Assembly: GCA_963978905.1 (NCBI GenBank) | Contig: OZ022256.1 | Location: 38,054,001 to 38,118,000 of the forward strand | Length of the DNA stretch: 64,000 nt | Source of the DNA: Trichostrongylus colubriformis | Taxonomy: Eukaryota > Nematoda > Chromadorea > Rhabditida > Trichostrongylidae | Direction of reading: 5' to 3' | In this document: positions 1-11,181 of the stretch, piece after piece | Position numbering within the stretch: position 1 is the stretch's first letter | Layout: every line of letters starts with the position of its first letter | The notes under the pieces: model-generated | What the model was told of the DNA's origin: nothing | Seen by the model: only the letters and a program-made list of their open reading frames with translations | The model's database searches: none | Made by a program: the position numbers and the translations under genes

Positions 1-1391
1 CATGAGCGCTGATACAGTTATCAGCGATGAAGGAAGACCCAACACACCAGGAATAAAATGAGGCTTCTGATCCCACTCTTTGTACGAAAACCCTACAAAT
101 AAGTTTTTGCATGAAACTGCTCAAACGAAATGTTTCTCCGTGTTATTGTTGCCTTCACTCTTAGGCAACATTCATAGTTTTGGAATTGTGGTAATGCAGA
201 ATCGTGTAATTTACAAAATCGTAGAAATGGCAGGAATGAAGACACTCCCTGCTTCTTAGTTTCTCTAGTCCTCTCGTTCTCTTCGTAGCATGGGAATCGG
301 CACATATCCTATGATTTTCCTCTAATCACAATCCTACATTTCTACAAGTCCGCAATTTCTCCAAGCGAGACGTACCTTTGTCACTTCCCGCAAATCTCGC
401 AGTTCTGCAATTCCGCAATTTCAAAACTATGAACGCTGCCTTATATCTTTATCTTATTCCATCTTATCGGAATCGCTCACGAGCCTGCTCAGTCATGGCC
501 CGCCACGTCCAACGTTTTCTATGGTTTGCTTATATGGACGTCTAGCTCGTGTTCGAGTGAGATGACACATGACGACGCACAGTGGCGCTGCAACAAGGGT
601 GCAATCTTATAGTCTTCCAGGCATCTATCGATCCCGAAATGTATGAAGACTTGGCCGATTGTCGCGGATCGCCGCGACGATGGCCTTGGGGGCACCGCGC
701 TCCCCGGCCCGTCCGACACTCGGGAGTCGCCCTAGCGGAGGCGACTTTTGGGAGTCAAGTATGATACATTGTATCGTCGTATTGCGTGATAAATGCGTGT
801 TGTATTTCTTGTTGTGTAATCTATATGTAGTTCATGTGTTATATTTATATCCATGTTGTGTCTTGTCATGTTTAGTACTGGGGGCAGGTTGCCAGTGAAG
901 TGACGTTCAGGGTTCAACGGCCCTCAATCGGCGTAACGGGCGGTGTAGGGTATAGGTCGGTAATCCCCTTTGGTCCCCAGGGGAGGGTCCGCCCTGCCGG
1001 CCGTTGTGGCGGCCGCCGGGTGTCTCCGGTGAGGGCGTCTGGGGGGCATCATCCACCACTGGGTGTCTCCTGGACGTGAGAGGTTTGTGTGCGCTAGGAC
1101 GATGCAACACGCGATGTCAAAAGGATGCCTTTGATCCGCGACACCGATTATCGGAGGTGTGGCTTCAATTCGCCTGTGAAATTAAAGTTCGCTGTTGGAT
1201 GGTGGGGATGGTGTAACGTTAATGCTCATTGTCGCCCATAAGAGTAGTCATTTGCACGCCCACAGCCCGACTTCTTAGGCGGTAATTATAGTACAGCCTA
1301 CCCCGTCCATTGTTAGCTTAATCCCATCCCAAATAAGTGAAGTACCCAATAAACATAAGTAAGCTTTTGCACATTTTGGAGCTGAATTCAC
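1..1391. other. left flank, no gene seen
   Basis: No coding exon could be supported here. The DNA is mostly AT-rich, with two GC-rich patches near 640-760 and 900-1120 that have short unrelated open frames on both strands. The EGF gene whose exon ends at 1392 must continue leftward through or beyond this stretch, but its next exon was not found. Confidence 0.5.
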
Positions 1392-1551
1392 CTGAATCCG
1401 TCCTTTTGCTCGCTATCAGTACATAACTTCAAGACATCACCCTTCTCGGGATGTTGGCACGAAAGACATTCCCCGCGATTGCATGGATTCTTTTTACGGT
1501 GCTTCGAAAGAGAGCAATTTCCCGTGCCGGTGTAAACGCATCTCGCCTCCA
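1392..1551 (-). CDS. EGF-repeat protein gene, exon (most 3' exon seen)
   Basis: This 160-bp exon belongs to an extracellular EGF-repeat protein on the minus strand. A GCTTTTCAG acceptor precedes it and a TTCAG/GTGAAT donor follows it. It enters with two bases (TG), which complete a valine codon with the single G left by the exon at 5186-5240, and leaves in phase 2. It encodes the last cysteine of one EGF module (VEARC) and most of the next, with NPCNRGECLSC and a later LKLC. The following exon, which should supply the closing C-x-C, lies outside the window. EGF modules are disulphide-bonded extracellular adhesion or ligand domains; the identity of the whole protein is not recognised. Confidence 0.8.
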
Positions 1552-2941
1552 CTGAAAAGCTCTGATCATAGAAAAACGCAATCACGAGCTCGAGTAAAAC
1601 GAGCGCAGTTTTCGGCTGAAAATCTGGAAACCATAGTGCAGTGAACGGAGTCATTCAGAGCAGGATTAAATTCTTCTTGCCTCTTTTTTTCTATTCATTT
1701 CACAATAAAAACTTCGCGGTACGTCTGATAAATTGAGAGAACGGCCACAAATTATTAATTTTTTTTTTTCAGAAAGTAGAGGTTGAAAATGTGATTTACG
1801 TCGAAGATGTGGACATCTTTAGGTTACTCACACGATAATTGAAGGATCCAGCTCACGTTCTGGATATCTTTTGAGTAAAAGTGATTGACACCGCGTGTTC
1901 AGAACGTAGCGTTATTGTATACTTGCATCATGCAACCTAAGCGAAGCCGGAGCCACGTGAGAAGAGAACGCGCCCATTGCACGAAACTTCTGTACATATA
2001 AGCACTACCATTTCGAGACGACTTCTATCCACTCGAATAGATTTGGGGAAGTATCAGTTTTAGGCATAAGAAAAGCCCAGAACGTTTCAAATAAAATTTC
2101 AAATTAATTTCGGTTGCCGAACAATAATTGTGAGTGACAAGTTTTTGACTGCGATAAGCAAGAGCGGTTGAGATTGACTTCTTTATCCCACAGACGACGT
2201 GCACGGCGAATAAGCTGAGTGCGGAAGGGCTCCCAGCGAAATCCACATAGATATTGCCAAGTTGATAAGAGTAAATTGCAACCGTCTATATAATTCCAGC
2301 ATCCAGCCGCTTCCAGTACAAGAATCCATTGCAGTGCTAACAAAGTGGAAGATGTCCCACTTTTGGCACTACACAGGTCCTTTCTCCCTCGAAAGGCAGT
2401 GCCGCATGTTTAATACCCAGCCCTCGTAATCCACCTCCTCTCACGAAATACATCGGGTGCGTACGAGAAACTGGTAGCTCAGAAACTATCGCGTGGTTAG
2501 CCTTATCAGGCTGGGGCAATTTGTGTGGTAGGAATACTCTGTAGGAATCGAGGAGCAAAAAGCCGTAGCTAGAGGGGACTGCAAATGAAACAGCACACAA
2601 TTGTTTCACTTTTGCAAACTGGAGGAGAGTTCAAGGATGTGACGGGAGGGCAACAGATCCGCTGTGAATCAGCCACAGCCATAACGTGGCCAGTAGTTTG
2701 TCACGCACAATGAAGCAGGAGCGCGCGACTTGATGACTACTTGCCCCCTGACTCCTGTTATGTGCCATTATGACCAAAAACTCACGTTGCGGAGTCCGGC
2801 TTGTGACGCGATGGTGCGAGGTATGCGCGCCCTTTTGGATGGCTTCTCCAGATGGTGCTTTGTGACCTATTCCAGGCGTTATCGCTTCAGGGCTCAGCTC
2901 CATTTCGTCGCGCGTAAAACGCAGCCACGCGAATTTTCTGT
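1552..2941. other. intron sequence, no supported exon
   Basis: This is the distal half of the 3.6-kb intron between the exons at 5186-5240 and 1392-1551. A run of about 80 open codons on the minus strand near 2337-2587 follows a good acceptor, but the flanking exons already join in phase without it. Confidence 0.5.
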
Positions 2942-2946
2942 CCTAG

Positions 2947-3349
2947 TATCGGAGATCGCGAGCAGTAATTTTGGAATTTATCAATTAAAAATCAATATGA
3001 GTCTCAAGCGATTGAACAGACTCATACGCTCTCTTTCGGTAGCGAAAAAACTCAAAAGCCAGCTGCGTCGCCTCTATAAAGCCTACCGTAACACCATGTC
3101 ACTCGTTTGTTCACTTCTTCATTGCTCGTTTCGACTCATCATTTTCTCATTTTTCCATTTTGCTAAATTTCCTATTTCTCCATTTATCCGCGATTATCTC
3201 ACTGGAGTAATTATTTGGTCCTGCCTATTTGTTTCTCTATGTGTCGTCAATAAACACCTATTTTCATTGCTTAATTACCAAAGTTTGAGGTCGATTGGTG
3301 GCATTCGATTCAATAAACGATTTGGTGCGAACTTGTGAAGGAACCTATC
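2947..3349 (+). repeat. 5' LTR of the short BEL-like element
   Basis: About 403 bp, starting TATCGG just after the CCTAG target duplication. It is similar to 4649-5056 along its length. It has AATAAA motifs near 3249 and 3311, with an SL1-like stretch (two mismatches over 21 bases, 3269-3289) between them. The 202-codon open frame spanning the repeat is a chance frame. Confidence 0.85.
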
Positions 3350-3351
3350 TC

Positions 3352-3362
3352 TGGTGCATCGG
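3352..3362 (+). other. primer binding site, tRNA-Gly type
   Basis: The sequence TGGTGCATCGG directly follows the 5' LTR. It is the reverse complement of CCGATGCA plus CCA, the 3' end expected of nematode tRNA-Gly(GCC) (family knowledge). The same 11 bases follow the 5' LTR of the large BEL element at 15981. Confidence 0.75.
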
Positions 3363-3612
3363 AATCTATAGGCCCCGGCGAGCGACAGCTATATTGTCAC
3401 GCAAATATATTGTCACACATTACAGATATATTGTCACGCAAGGACAAGTGGTGCAGGTACGAATGAAAAGTTGGAATTTTAGTTGCTCTTTAGCTTATTT
3501 GAGTTAGTGAATAATTTATATAGACCTTTGCCTTTTCGAGATTTCCCTTTTTCGTTTCGTTCCTTTTCCTTCTTTCGTCCAGTTGCAATTAGTGTCCATT
3601 CGCAAAATTTAA

Positions 3613-3894
3613 ATGAGTGGGTCAATAACGCTGAGAGTTAGGAAAAGTCTTCTTATAAGGTATAGTAATACGCTTAATGATATAGTTACAACAAATAGCG
3701 AGGTAGCAACAAATGCGATATCTATGCAAACATTAGAGGAGGCGCTAGTAGATTTGAAGGCAAGTATTAAACTGGTATCAGACACACTTTTGCATTTCAC
3801 TGAGACGCTGGATAACCTTGAAGAACCCCTAAACGAAGAACAAGAAGTAAGTAGTCATGGTCCGAGTAGACGCTATGGAAAGAATCCTTTCTGA
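3613..3894 (+). pseudogene. gag N-terminal region of the short element
   Basis: A 93-codon open frame starts with Met-Ser, a basic patch and a helical leucine-rich stretch. This resembles the start of the 381-residue gag at 16224, where the pattern K-x2-LL-x2-Y-x-N-x-L is shared, and like it continues into an acidic, coiled-coil-like segment. It overlaps 3857-4546, which is in another frame, so either a frameshift joins the two or the gag is broken. Gag would form the particle that packages element RNA. Confidence 0.55.
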
Positions 3895-4546
3895 TCAAAT
3901 TGACACCACGAAGGATGTATATGCTGAATTGCGAACCTTGCGACTGACGAAAAATCAACAGCGACAAGAAGAAAATGACTCCGATCATCAGGAATTGATG
4001 AGCATGCTCAATGTCGTTCTCCAGTCAATTGAGGAGCTGACCAAGAAGGTTGAAAACAGATACGAAGTCCAGCAGCCGGCGCCACCGGAGCCCCACGAGC
4101 ACGCTCGGGGAGATGTAGAGCGCATAAAACTTTCCGAGCCAGGTTCGAAGCACGAGAAGTCAGTTCTGAAGTTTCTGCAAGGAGTACTGGAAGCAAGAAT
4201 GGAAACTTGCCAGATGAAGATCCAACACCTTGTCGAACACCAGCCGTGCCGCCCGAGGGAGTTCAAGGAAGGCTACATTCGCGCCGGCGAATTGAGCATG
4301 GGATGCGTTTTCTGTGGAGCTCGTGGAAAACACTCCAGCGACTCCTGTCCAGAAATTGCAGATAGCAAGCGACGAACGTTACGACTGAACGACGAAGGGC
4401 GATGTCACATGTGCCTTGAGACTGAATGCTCAGGAACGGAAAGGTGTCCGAGATTCTGGCAAAAATGTTTCCACCGCAAGATGATGGGACATCACTCAGC
4501 GATCTGCGAGAAACCCGATATCGCAAGTTATGGAGGAAAAAATTGA
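3857..4546 (+). pseudogene. gag-like protein with BEL-type Cys/His array
   Basis: The 229-codon frame has an acidic helical first half. It then has a cysteine/histidine array beginning at about residue 150, with C-x2-C-x5-H-x4-C (CVFCGARGKHSSDSC), then GRCHMCLE, further paired cysteines, and a final GHHSAIC. This succession of zinc knuckles is typical of BEL/Pao gag (family knowledge). It matches the C-terminal half of the extra ORF at 21280-22551 in order and spacing. It lacks the DUF1759-like middle of a full gag and is followed within about 100 bp by the 3' LTR. It looks like an internally deleted derivative. Confidence 0.6.
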
Positions 4547-4648
4547 CGCTCTATGTGCTGACTTGACGATGACAAGGAAAAAGCTCAATGCAGTCAGGGA
4601 GCGCCTTGGACTGGAGAGCCTCTCTTCTCCTTCCTGATGAGGCCGAAG

Positions 4649-5056
4649 TATCGCGGATCGCGAGCAATAAATTTGGAATTTATTAATTGGAAATCAGTAT
4701 GAGTCTCAAGCGATTGAACAGACTCATGCGCTCTCTTTTGGTAGCGAAAAACCCTTCTCATAAAGCCAGCTGAAAACCCTTCTCATAAAGCCAGCTAACA
4801 CCATGTCACTCGCTTGTTCACTCCTTGATTGCTGGTTTCGACTCATCATTTTCTCACTTTTCCATTTTGCTAAGCTTCCTATTTTTCATTTATCCGCGAT
4901 TATCTCATTGAAGTAATTATTTGGTCCTGCCTATTTGTTTCTCTATGCATCGTCAATAAACACCTATTTTCATTGTTTAATTACCCAAGTTTGAGGTCGA
5001 TTGGTGGTATTCGATTCAATAAACGATTGGTGCGAACTTGTGAAGGAACCTATTTA
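4649..5056 (+). repeat. 3' LTR of the short BEL-like element
   Basis: This 408-bp partner of 2947-3349 begins TATCGCGG and ends just before CCTAG at 5057. It carries a short internal duplication (ACCCTTCTCATAAAGCCAGC twice, near 4750-4798) that is absent from the 5' LTR, so the two repeats have diverged. Confidence 0.85.
4975..4995 (+). other. SL1 spliced-leader sequence inside LTR
   Basis: Twenty-one consecutive bases match nematode SL1 positions 2-22, from GTTTAATTACCC to AAGTTTGAG; only the first G differs. It lies about 20 bp after an AATAAA. The body of an SL1 RNA gene does not follow: the next bases are GTCGATTGG rather than GTAAACATTG. The matching part of the 5' LTR (3269-3289) has two changes. 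Confidence 0.85.
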
Positions 5057-5185
5057 CCTAGTGAGATTCACCCGGGCCCCTCTATACAACCGAGCACTTC
5101 ATTCGAAGTAGAGGCCACACAGGTTGACATAATTCAATTAGTAATCGCACTATTAGTACAGGTATAGTTTAATCAACAACCGCAC

Positions 5186-5240
5186 CAGCAGCGCTTTGTG
5201 TGTCGATATCTTCTGACATGCCGCAGAGACAGCGATAGCT
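5186..5240 (-). CDS. EGF-repeat protein gene, 55-bp exon
   Basis: The acceptor is ATCAGTACAG and the donor GCTG/GTGCGG. The exon enters in phase 0 from the exon at 5386-5473 and leaves one base. It encodes SYRCLCGMSEDIDTQSAA. Joined to its neighbours it closes an EGF module: C1-C3 come from the upstream exon (DPC, NPC, SEC), C4 and C5 (RC, LC) from this one, and C6 (EARC) from 1392-1551. The phase agreement on both sides is the main evidence for so short an exon. Confidence 0.8.
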
Positions 5241-5385
5241 CTGTACTGATAGGTCTCCTCTCACTGCTGTCTCATCCGGAATCTAAAAGCATGGACCATT
5301 TGTACGATTTTTTTGCATAAAACCCTTAGATATACTGGAGGAATAGATGAAGTAGGTGTTGGAGGATAGTCATGAAAGGTGCTAC

Positions 5386-5473
5386 CGCAACGCATTCCGA
5401 CGATTTCCCACATGGATTTCTCGCGCAAGGATCGTAGGTTTCACAATGTTCACCAACATAGTCGGGAAAACAA
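5386..5473 (-). CDS. EGF-repeat protein gene, 88-bp exon
   Basis: A GTTTATTTCAG acceptor and a TTGCG/GTAGCA donor bound the exon. Its first base completes an Asp codon with GA from the exon at 8628-8752, giving LCDCFPDYVGEHC across the join, the canonical EGF ending C-x-C-x4-Y/F-x-G-x2-C. The rest, ETYDPCARNPCGKSSECVA, supplies C1-C3 of the next module and leaves in phase 0 for 5186-5240. A 145-bp intron separates the two. Confidence 0.85.
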
Positions 5474-5997
5474 CTGAAATAAACAGTCTTCATAGGAACA
5501 GAGGACAAAATAACAATAACAACGAGTCTCAAGCAAAGACACTTGAAATGGTTGACCGCGCCAGGCAGAATGCGTCATCGTGTGCGAGAAGGGCCCTCTT
5601 GCTTACTTTGTGAATTGGTCGTACCGTGCGCTGAGGGTCAACGCGAGCTTCAGCGGCGTGGTCCGGTTTTCTTTGAAATTTTCTGCGCCGGAATATGTTA
5701 TCAAAGTGCGAGTATTGACATCCTGCTAGCCTGCTGAGAGTTCTATTAGGTCTTCCATTGAGTTCTATTAGGTCTTCCATTGAGTTTCGAGACTGAATCA
5801 AAAATTTTCTCGTGAACCTTGTTATGCATTTTGTATTGGTTGATTGCAATTTGCTTCGACCAAAAAGGTAGTTTGCAACTTGCTGCGTTCATTTCATTAC
5901 TGCTACGGGATTGAAACAGATCACTATGCTGGAACTACTGTTCGAAATATCAATTGCCCAAGGGTCTGCACATGACTTTGAAAGCACATGATTTGAT

Positions 5998-6155
5998 CTA
6001 TAAAATTGATTGGGCGTGGCCTACGGACTTGGGTGAGGGTGATCAAAATCTCTCACTCCGCCACACACTCTCGGCCTCGCGCACACTCTCATTCTCGCCA
6101 CTCACCCAAGTCCGCAGGTCCGCCCAATCATGCGCCGTGAAATGGTCTGTACATC
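5998..6155. mobile_element. small TIR element (MITE), family A
   Basis: Inverted ends share ATTGGGCG, then a less conserved stretch, then CGGACTTGGGTGA (left, from about 6008; right, ending about 6131). They enclose a pyrimidine-rich middle with repeated CTCTC blocks. A second copy is at 48231-48408. The outer boundaries are approximate and no coding sequence is present. Confidence 0.6.
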
Positions 6156-6856
6156 GATTGATGCCGTTTTGCATTTTTGAAAACTTCCGCCCGAAATGTT
6201 TCAGTTTTGGCCTAGGCTCAAAACTTACTGAATCTAGTATTTTGCCATTGCTCCATGTATTCACTCAGGACGGAGCGCTCAAATATATTTTTGTTCCTCT
6301 ACCATTCTGTCGCTTTCTTCTACAGGGTTTGTCTCTATCGCGCAATAGTGAATTTCTTACGGATTGTAATTTCGAGTAATAATAGTTGGAATTAATGTAC
6401 GAAAAGACGAAGACGTTGGATTTGTGTGGGCATTTTACCGTTTTGCTGCTAGGAGAGCCCATGATGATCGCATTATTCAATGGTCATAATATGATTACAC
6501 AAGCGAAAAAGTTTTGCTGGAAAGTTCTAAGAATGCTATGATGCCCTCAATATCTCCACAGAGATGTACTTCGCTTTTGCGTAGAACACCACCTTTACTA
6601 GGCCTCAATTCGTTCGGCAAAGGGGAAAGGAGGGCAAGCAATTAGGTAAAAAATATCCACCGCTTGTATTGCCTAACTTTGGCAGATCATAATCCCGCTG
6701 ATACACAATTGATTGTAAGGAAACAGAAAACGTTAGATTCAGCGCATTTTTCTCTACGACAACAGTACAGATACTATTTTGTCTACACGAAATTTCCCTT
6801 TCCTTAGAATCTGAAAGCTGGTGAGAGGCTATTTCAACATCCATCTCTTCTTTGGA

Positions 6857-7122
6857 TGTGTGCACTTATGACGGAAATTCACTTCGCGGGCCATCAGCGC
6901 GACTTGCCGAGTCGATTGCCCTTGGGAGCCCGGCAAAGCGGGGCTGTGTCACCTCTGCGCTTCTACCCATGCCACACTGCCTCCCGCACCCATGCCACTC
7001 TGTCTCCTCCACCCGTGCCACACTGCCTCGCTTGAAGACTGCCATGCCCTGCCACTGGTACTCGCACCCCACGAGCCGCTCACCGCGGGCGGCCACGCGA
7101 TTTTTCGTCATAAGTGCACACA
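6857..7122. mobile_element. small TIR element (MITE), family B
   Basis: The first bases, TGTGTGCACTTATGACG, recur as the exact inverse at 7106-7122. The 266-bp element is GC-rich inside and encodes nothing recognisable. A target duplication is not obvious. Confidence 0.65.
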
Positions 7123-8039
7123 CCCCTTTTCCTGGAACCATATCTCCCCCTGACAATGAGAGATGCTTCAGAGTGCCAAAACGTAGAGATCCTTACTGGA
7201 CACATCCTAGATATACAAGGAATAGAGCGGAACTTCCGCACCTTGTTTCGCGCAGTTTTTGGATACCTCATTTTTGATGTGGGGGTTTTGGCGTCATCGC
7301 GGGAAGCGCTGAGACTTCACCTATTCCACGGAGGAGAGCGTATTTCTGGTGAACATTGGTCTGTTTTTCATCGAATGGTTGCACGGCTATGTAGAGGGAA
7401 GACTCGCAGAAGTTTGGTAGCTTGCGCTTACGATAGGCCATGAAAAAGTGGCCAAAGCATGCAACATTTTGGACCATTGTTTCTTCTGACGTGAGCCTAA
7501 AAGATCACCCTCCCGTTGCCCGGCTGCCGACATTCCTCCTGACACTAGTCGTTATATTTTCTAGAAGTTTGGGGCAACTTGTACCACCACCTAAAATTCC
7601 CACTTTTTATGGCTTGGATAAAAACGGTTGGAATAGCGCGTCCCGAAATCGTCTTTGGGCTCGACAGGGGGTGACAAAAAGAGTAATTTTGCTGACGGCT
7701 CCCATCGGGTTAAGAAGGGATAAAAGCGTTGAGGCAAAGTTTTCCTGGAATGTTCCTCTAAAAGCAGGAACAAGCTATGACTCATTATTTTCATCATCAT
7801 AAAAATATGGAGCCTTCAGTTGGCACAGTCGGGCTATAAAGCACCTACAGCATTATGACCCGCCCAAAACAGCAGAGCTAGCTTCCGTGGCACGTCTTTC
7901 GTGGGAAGCTTCTTGAGGACTGACCTTTCGGTTCGTAGAAGTCACCAAGGGTGCTGGGAGCCCGGAGAAAACGAAGTTTTCAATACACATGACCCAATAT
8001 ATATCCCCTAAGGTACCCAGAGTGAACGGATCTTAGCAA
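7123..8039. other. intron sequence with possible decayed gag fragment
   Basis: No host exon is supported. Around 7575-7640 the plus strand reads LVPPPKIPTFYG, which loosely recalls the PxxIPTFGG start of the DUF1759 region of BEL gag. The likeness is short and may be chance. Confidence 0.3.
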
Positions 8040-8262
8040 GCTGGTGAACGAGGGCTACGAAATCTCTGATTTTGCCCAGTTGAGGTGACACATCATGTTC
8101 ACTCCCGTTCCTGCGTACAGAAGGCTGTTACGAAGTATGTAATGGAGTAAGGTCGTGCTCAATTTTAGGGATGAAAATGTCTCGTCAGAATCTGCTGAAG
8201 TTCGGCTAATACAGTGTCGATAAAGGAGGAGAAAATTTTTCTGGCTACCCCTGTACATGCGG
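8040..8262 (-). repeat. dispersed repeat, copy 1 of 2
   Basis: The reverse strand matches 23166-23420 over about 220 bp, including CGAACTTCAGCA and GTGAACATGATGTGTCACCT. Both copies can be read as related peptides containing SEHDVSPQ and FVALV or LVALV, suggesting an old protein-coding repeat. This copy contains stops. Confidence 0.55.
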
Positions 8263-8627
8263 TTTTGAGAGCAGGTTTTTCTCTACACAGACACAAACTA
8301 TCTGAAAAGTCGCGAAATTCAGTGCAGAAAAGTCAAGGCAAAGCAGTAGGTGCAAAAAACGGCGGGAACGTTTTGCTCGATTTGACACCGTACCTTCCGT
8401 GTCGCCTACTGCAGCCGAAATATTTGATCTCATGGAATTAATTTTTCTATCACCGTTCCGAAAAAAGTACAAACAATGCTTGTGCTATCAGTAGTGCGAG
8501 GCTTTGCTTTCAACCGTCTCCATTCATTTTCTCCTTGTAACACTTCTTCTTTCCCGGGCGCACTAATATTTTGAAAGAGTCTTCCTCTGAATAGCGGTAC
8601 GTTATAAACAAACAGGCCTGAACCTAC

Positions 8628-8752
8628 TCGCAGAGGGCAATGCCTTCCGGAGCGATACAGCGACCATTGTGTAGACTCGTGCAGCGATTCTCGCGTGTAA
8701 CACCGCTCTGTTTCTCGATGGCCGTTGGATCGCATGCGTCCTTCCGATGGTA
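8628..8752 (-). CDS. EGF-repeat protein gene, 125-bp exon
   Basis: The acceptor CCATGATTCAG precedes YHRKDACDP, and the donor TGCGA/GTAGGT ends the exon in phase 2. The exon carries DACDP, then ENRCTSLHNGRCIAPEGIAL and a final cysteine, i.e. C1-C4 of an EGF module completed by 5386-5473. It enters in phase 0, matching the end of 11182-11495. The intron to the next exon is 3.2 kb and holds two MITEs and a dispersed repeat. Confidence 0.85.
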
Positions 8753-9584
8753 CTGAATCATGGAAACGATGAAATGGAACTGGCACCTCCTCTCTAAAAT
8801 TTAATTTATGTGAGGCGATAATGAGAATAAAAAGAACAAGGCAGCAGAAAGCTAAAAATGAATAGATCCACAACTTAAGTGTTTTTGAACAGAACAGTGC
8901 CCCGCTCCGATCCAATGAGCCTACACATACATAGTAGGAGGGCAGTTAAGCGCCCTATATTCAGTAGCACGCTCAACCCAGATTTGGAATGATTCGGGCA
9001 AATTGAAAGGGTTTCGAGAAATTTTGAGAAAAATAAATAAAACTCCTCACCTCGCAGAAACGTCCGCTTTCGACACCTTTGCACTCGCAGAATGGAGCCA
9101 AATACAGCTTTCCAGATTGAACTGAATTGCTGTATGCGTAATGCTCACTAGCATAACACCTGACTTACACACAGTGTCAAGCGTGGCACTGAGGGAAATC
9201 CTCAAAAATCCGCTCCACCCCTCGCCCCAAAAGAAAGCCTCTATACGATCCTCCTTCCTTCAGGCTACGCTATTTCTGTGATTTCTACTCAGTCAATGCG
9301 ATTATTAAGCAGTTTAAGAGCCGACGTACAAAACTGAAGCCCAACTCGTGTCAAAGTAAGAAAAGTAAGAAGCTAACTATACTCAATACTTCTATTCCGA
9401 AAGGAAGGCGTCGCCAACCATGGGTAATGTGCTCGTCCTCTGATGACAGATGCGGGGGTTCCAAGCCATACAAGTCGCAGATGGGATAAAGGATGAAAAA
9501 AGAATGATAAAAGAGTCAGAGGATAAAACGAAGTCATGCGATGGTTCTTGGTTCTGTACATGGAAATCTAGACGAGGGAAATAT

Positions 9585-11130
9585 GAGAATTTTGAAGTGC
9601 CTCACTTCTAATGAACGCAACTTCCTTCAAAATTCAAAATCCTTCAAATTCAAATTAATTAATTATGAGAACGGATTTCCGGAATTTCGGGGTTGCTGCG
9701 TTCTATCGACTGCTTGGACTACACCATATTTTCGAAAAAAAATAAGTTATTTCCAAGGAAGCCAGTCGAGGAATTTTTTTTCGTCAAAGACGAAAGATCT
9801 TCTCACTATTCCTTGAAAAAAAATTATCCGATGTGACTGTTATGCCTCCAGTACAAATCTTTAGCTCTCAGAAGACCAAAAAAAGGTGATCAGCTTCAGC
9901 AAGCCTCGCTGCGAAATGCGCCATGCATAAGGATTTCATTCACATTCTCAGTGAATTCAAACGTTTTCCGGTCAACATAGTCGCTTGCTAATACTAGTTT
10001 ACGTGCCTGCAATCGTCGTAAGATCTGAATGATGCCCACATCAACCCATTTTCCGTTTTCATCCCGAGTTCCTTGAGTATTCAACCACGTTGTTACCCTT
10101 GGATAGATAGCACGTGACACGGCAGATCGGTGAATTTCGATGGCCCTTTTGTACGTGCTTTCGTTGCCTGCAAACCGACGAAAGGCTTACTGGTGTTGGA
10201 CGACTTCCTTGTGGATCGCGCCATGCATGAGGTTTCCATCGACAATCAATCAAATAAAAGGGCACGCTATTACGGTGGTCATCTGGGAATTGTGAAGTGT
10301 GCACAAGGCATCAAGTATCGACCTCGCATAACAGCATAATTTATGCTGGTTCGGTTACAGAATCTGTTTCCTATTCGTGGGGAGCCCCTTTCTGTATGTC
10401 CTTCGAGATTTTCAAAGGCACAGTTCACGATGATTTTCTTGCTTCGTCGCGCTCTAAAAGACTTCGAAAGTGCAGAAAAACATAAGTGCGGAGTAAAACA
10501 AAGAAATCACTCAAAAACCTTGAAAATCAAGTGTTTCTGCCCTTCAGCTTTGACGAGTTTGAAGCAATGTGAGTTTTTCCTATTATTCCTTATCGCAGTC
10601 GATATCATGCCTCACATACACGTAAAAGCCACTTCCAACCCGCCGTTGAAATCGAAAATAGGTGTGGGCCATCTCGAGACGGTGGCTGCCATCTAACTTA
10701 CATGTTTTTTTGTGCGTTAAAAATTCAATCTCACGCCGCAATGATGGCGCGGGCTTCGCCTTTGTGGAAGAAGGCACCCTCTCGCTGATGGAACCAGGAT
10801 ACTCATATTATCGTGAACGGTGCCTTCAAATGAAGGTATAGTTAAATATTAGTTGAACCCAGTCAGGCGTTTTAATCGTGTCTCCTCTTTACACTTTGAC
10901 CCTCAGCCTGAGAAGTTCCGTTGATCACTGCCTACCTCAATGATAACGACCCCTACCTCCCAGTGGACCAAATGCGATCCCCTGTCGAGGATCGGCTGAA
11001 GGTTGACGGAGGCTTGACCGTGCTTACATATATTACTTTCATCAGACAAATCAAGCTGTGAGTAAAAGAGGCGTGCAGAGGGAATGGTGTCCAGTCATAG
11101 AGGGCGTAAGTATGAAATCCTGACACTTCC
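9585..11130. repeat. diverged copy of the fold-back repeat family
   Basis: Segments at 9585-9830, 9890-10260 and 10830-11000 resemble the arms of the large inverted repeat at 36440-39390, for example the CATGCATGAGG block and the TGATCACTGCCTACCT block. A related stretch is at 12895-13640. The 60-80-codon reading frames in each copy (GAATGTGGATGAAATC-type DNA) are probably conserved as DNA rather than as protein. Confidence 0.5.
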
Positions 11131-11181
11131 AACATCGACAGGCTCGCAGGGCCTTCTACCGTATTTCTAGTACACTCGCAC

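Larger units (their letters stand above)
2947..5056 (+). mobile_element. short gag-only BEL-like LTR element
   Basis: Two direct repeats of about 400 bp (2947-3349 and 4649-5056) enclose roughly 1.3 kb. A 5-bp target duplication, CCTAG, lies just outside each end (2942-2946 and 5057-5061). A tRNA-Gly-type primer site follows the first LTR. The interior encodes only gag-like material: an N-terminal part at 3613-3894 and a Cys/His array at 3857-4546. No protease, reverse transcriptase or integrase was seen, so the element must depend on another for mobility or be dead. Both its gag start and its Cys/His array resemble parts of the large BEL element at 15383-23077. It sits antisense in an intron of the EGF gene. 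Confidence 0.85.

Noticed and set aside
2337..2587. Minus-strand exon after a good TTTGCAG acceptor
   Set aside because: The EGF exons at 5186-5240 and 1392-1551 already join in phase and complete an EGF module; this segment has no domain and no fitting donor.
2730..3338. 202-codon plus-strand open frame
   Set aside because: It runs across the 5' LTR of the short element and has no motif; a related frame is not kept in the 3' LTR.
4975..4995. SL1 RNA gene
   Set aside because: Only the leader is present; the downstream donor context and SL RNA body are missing, and it sits inside an LTR.
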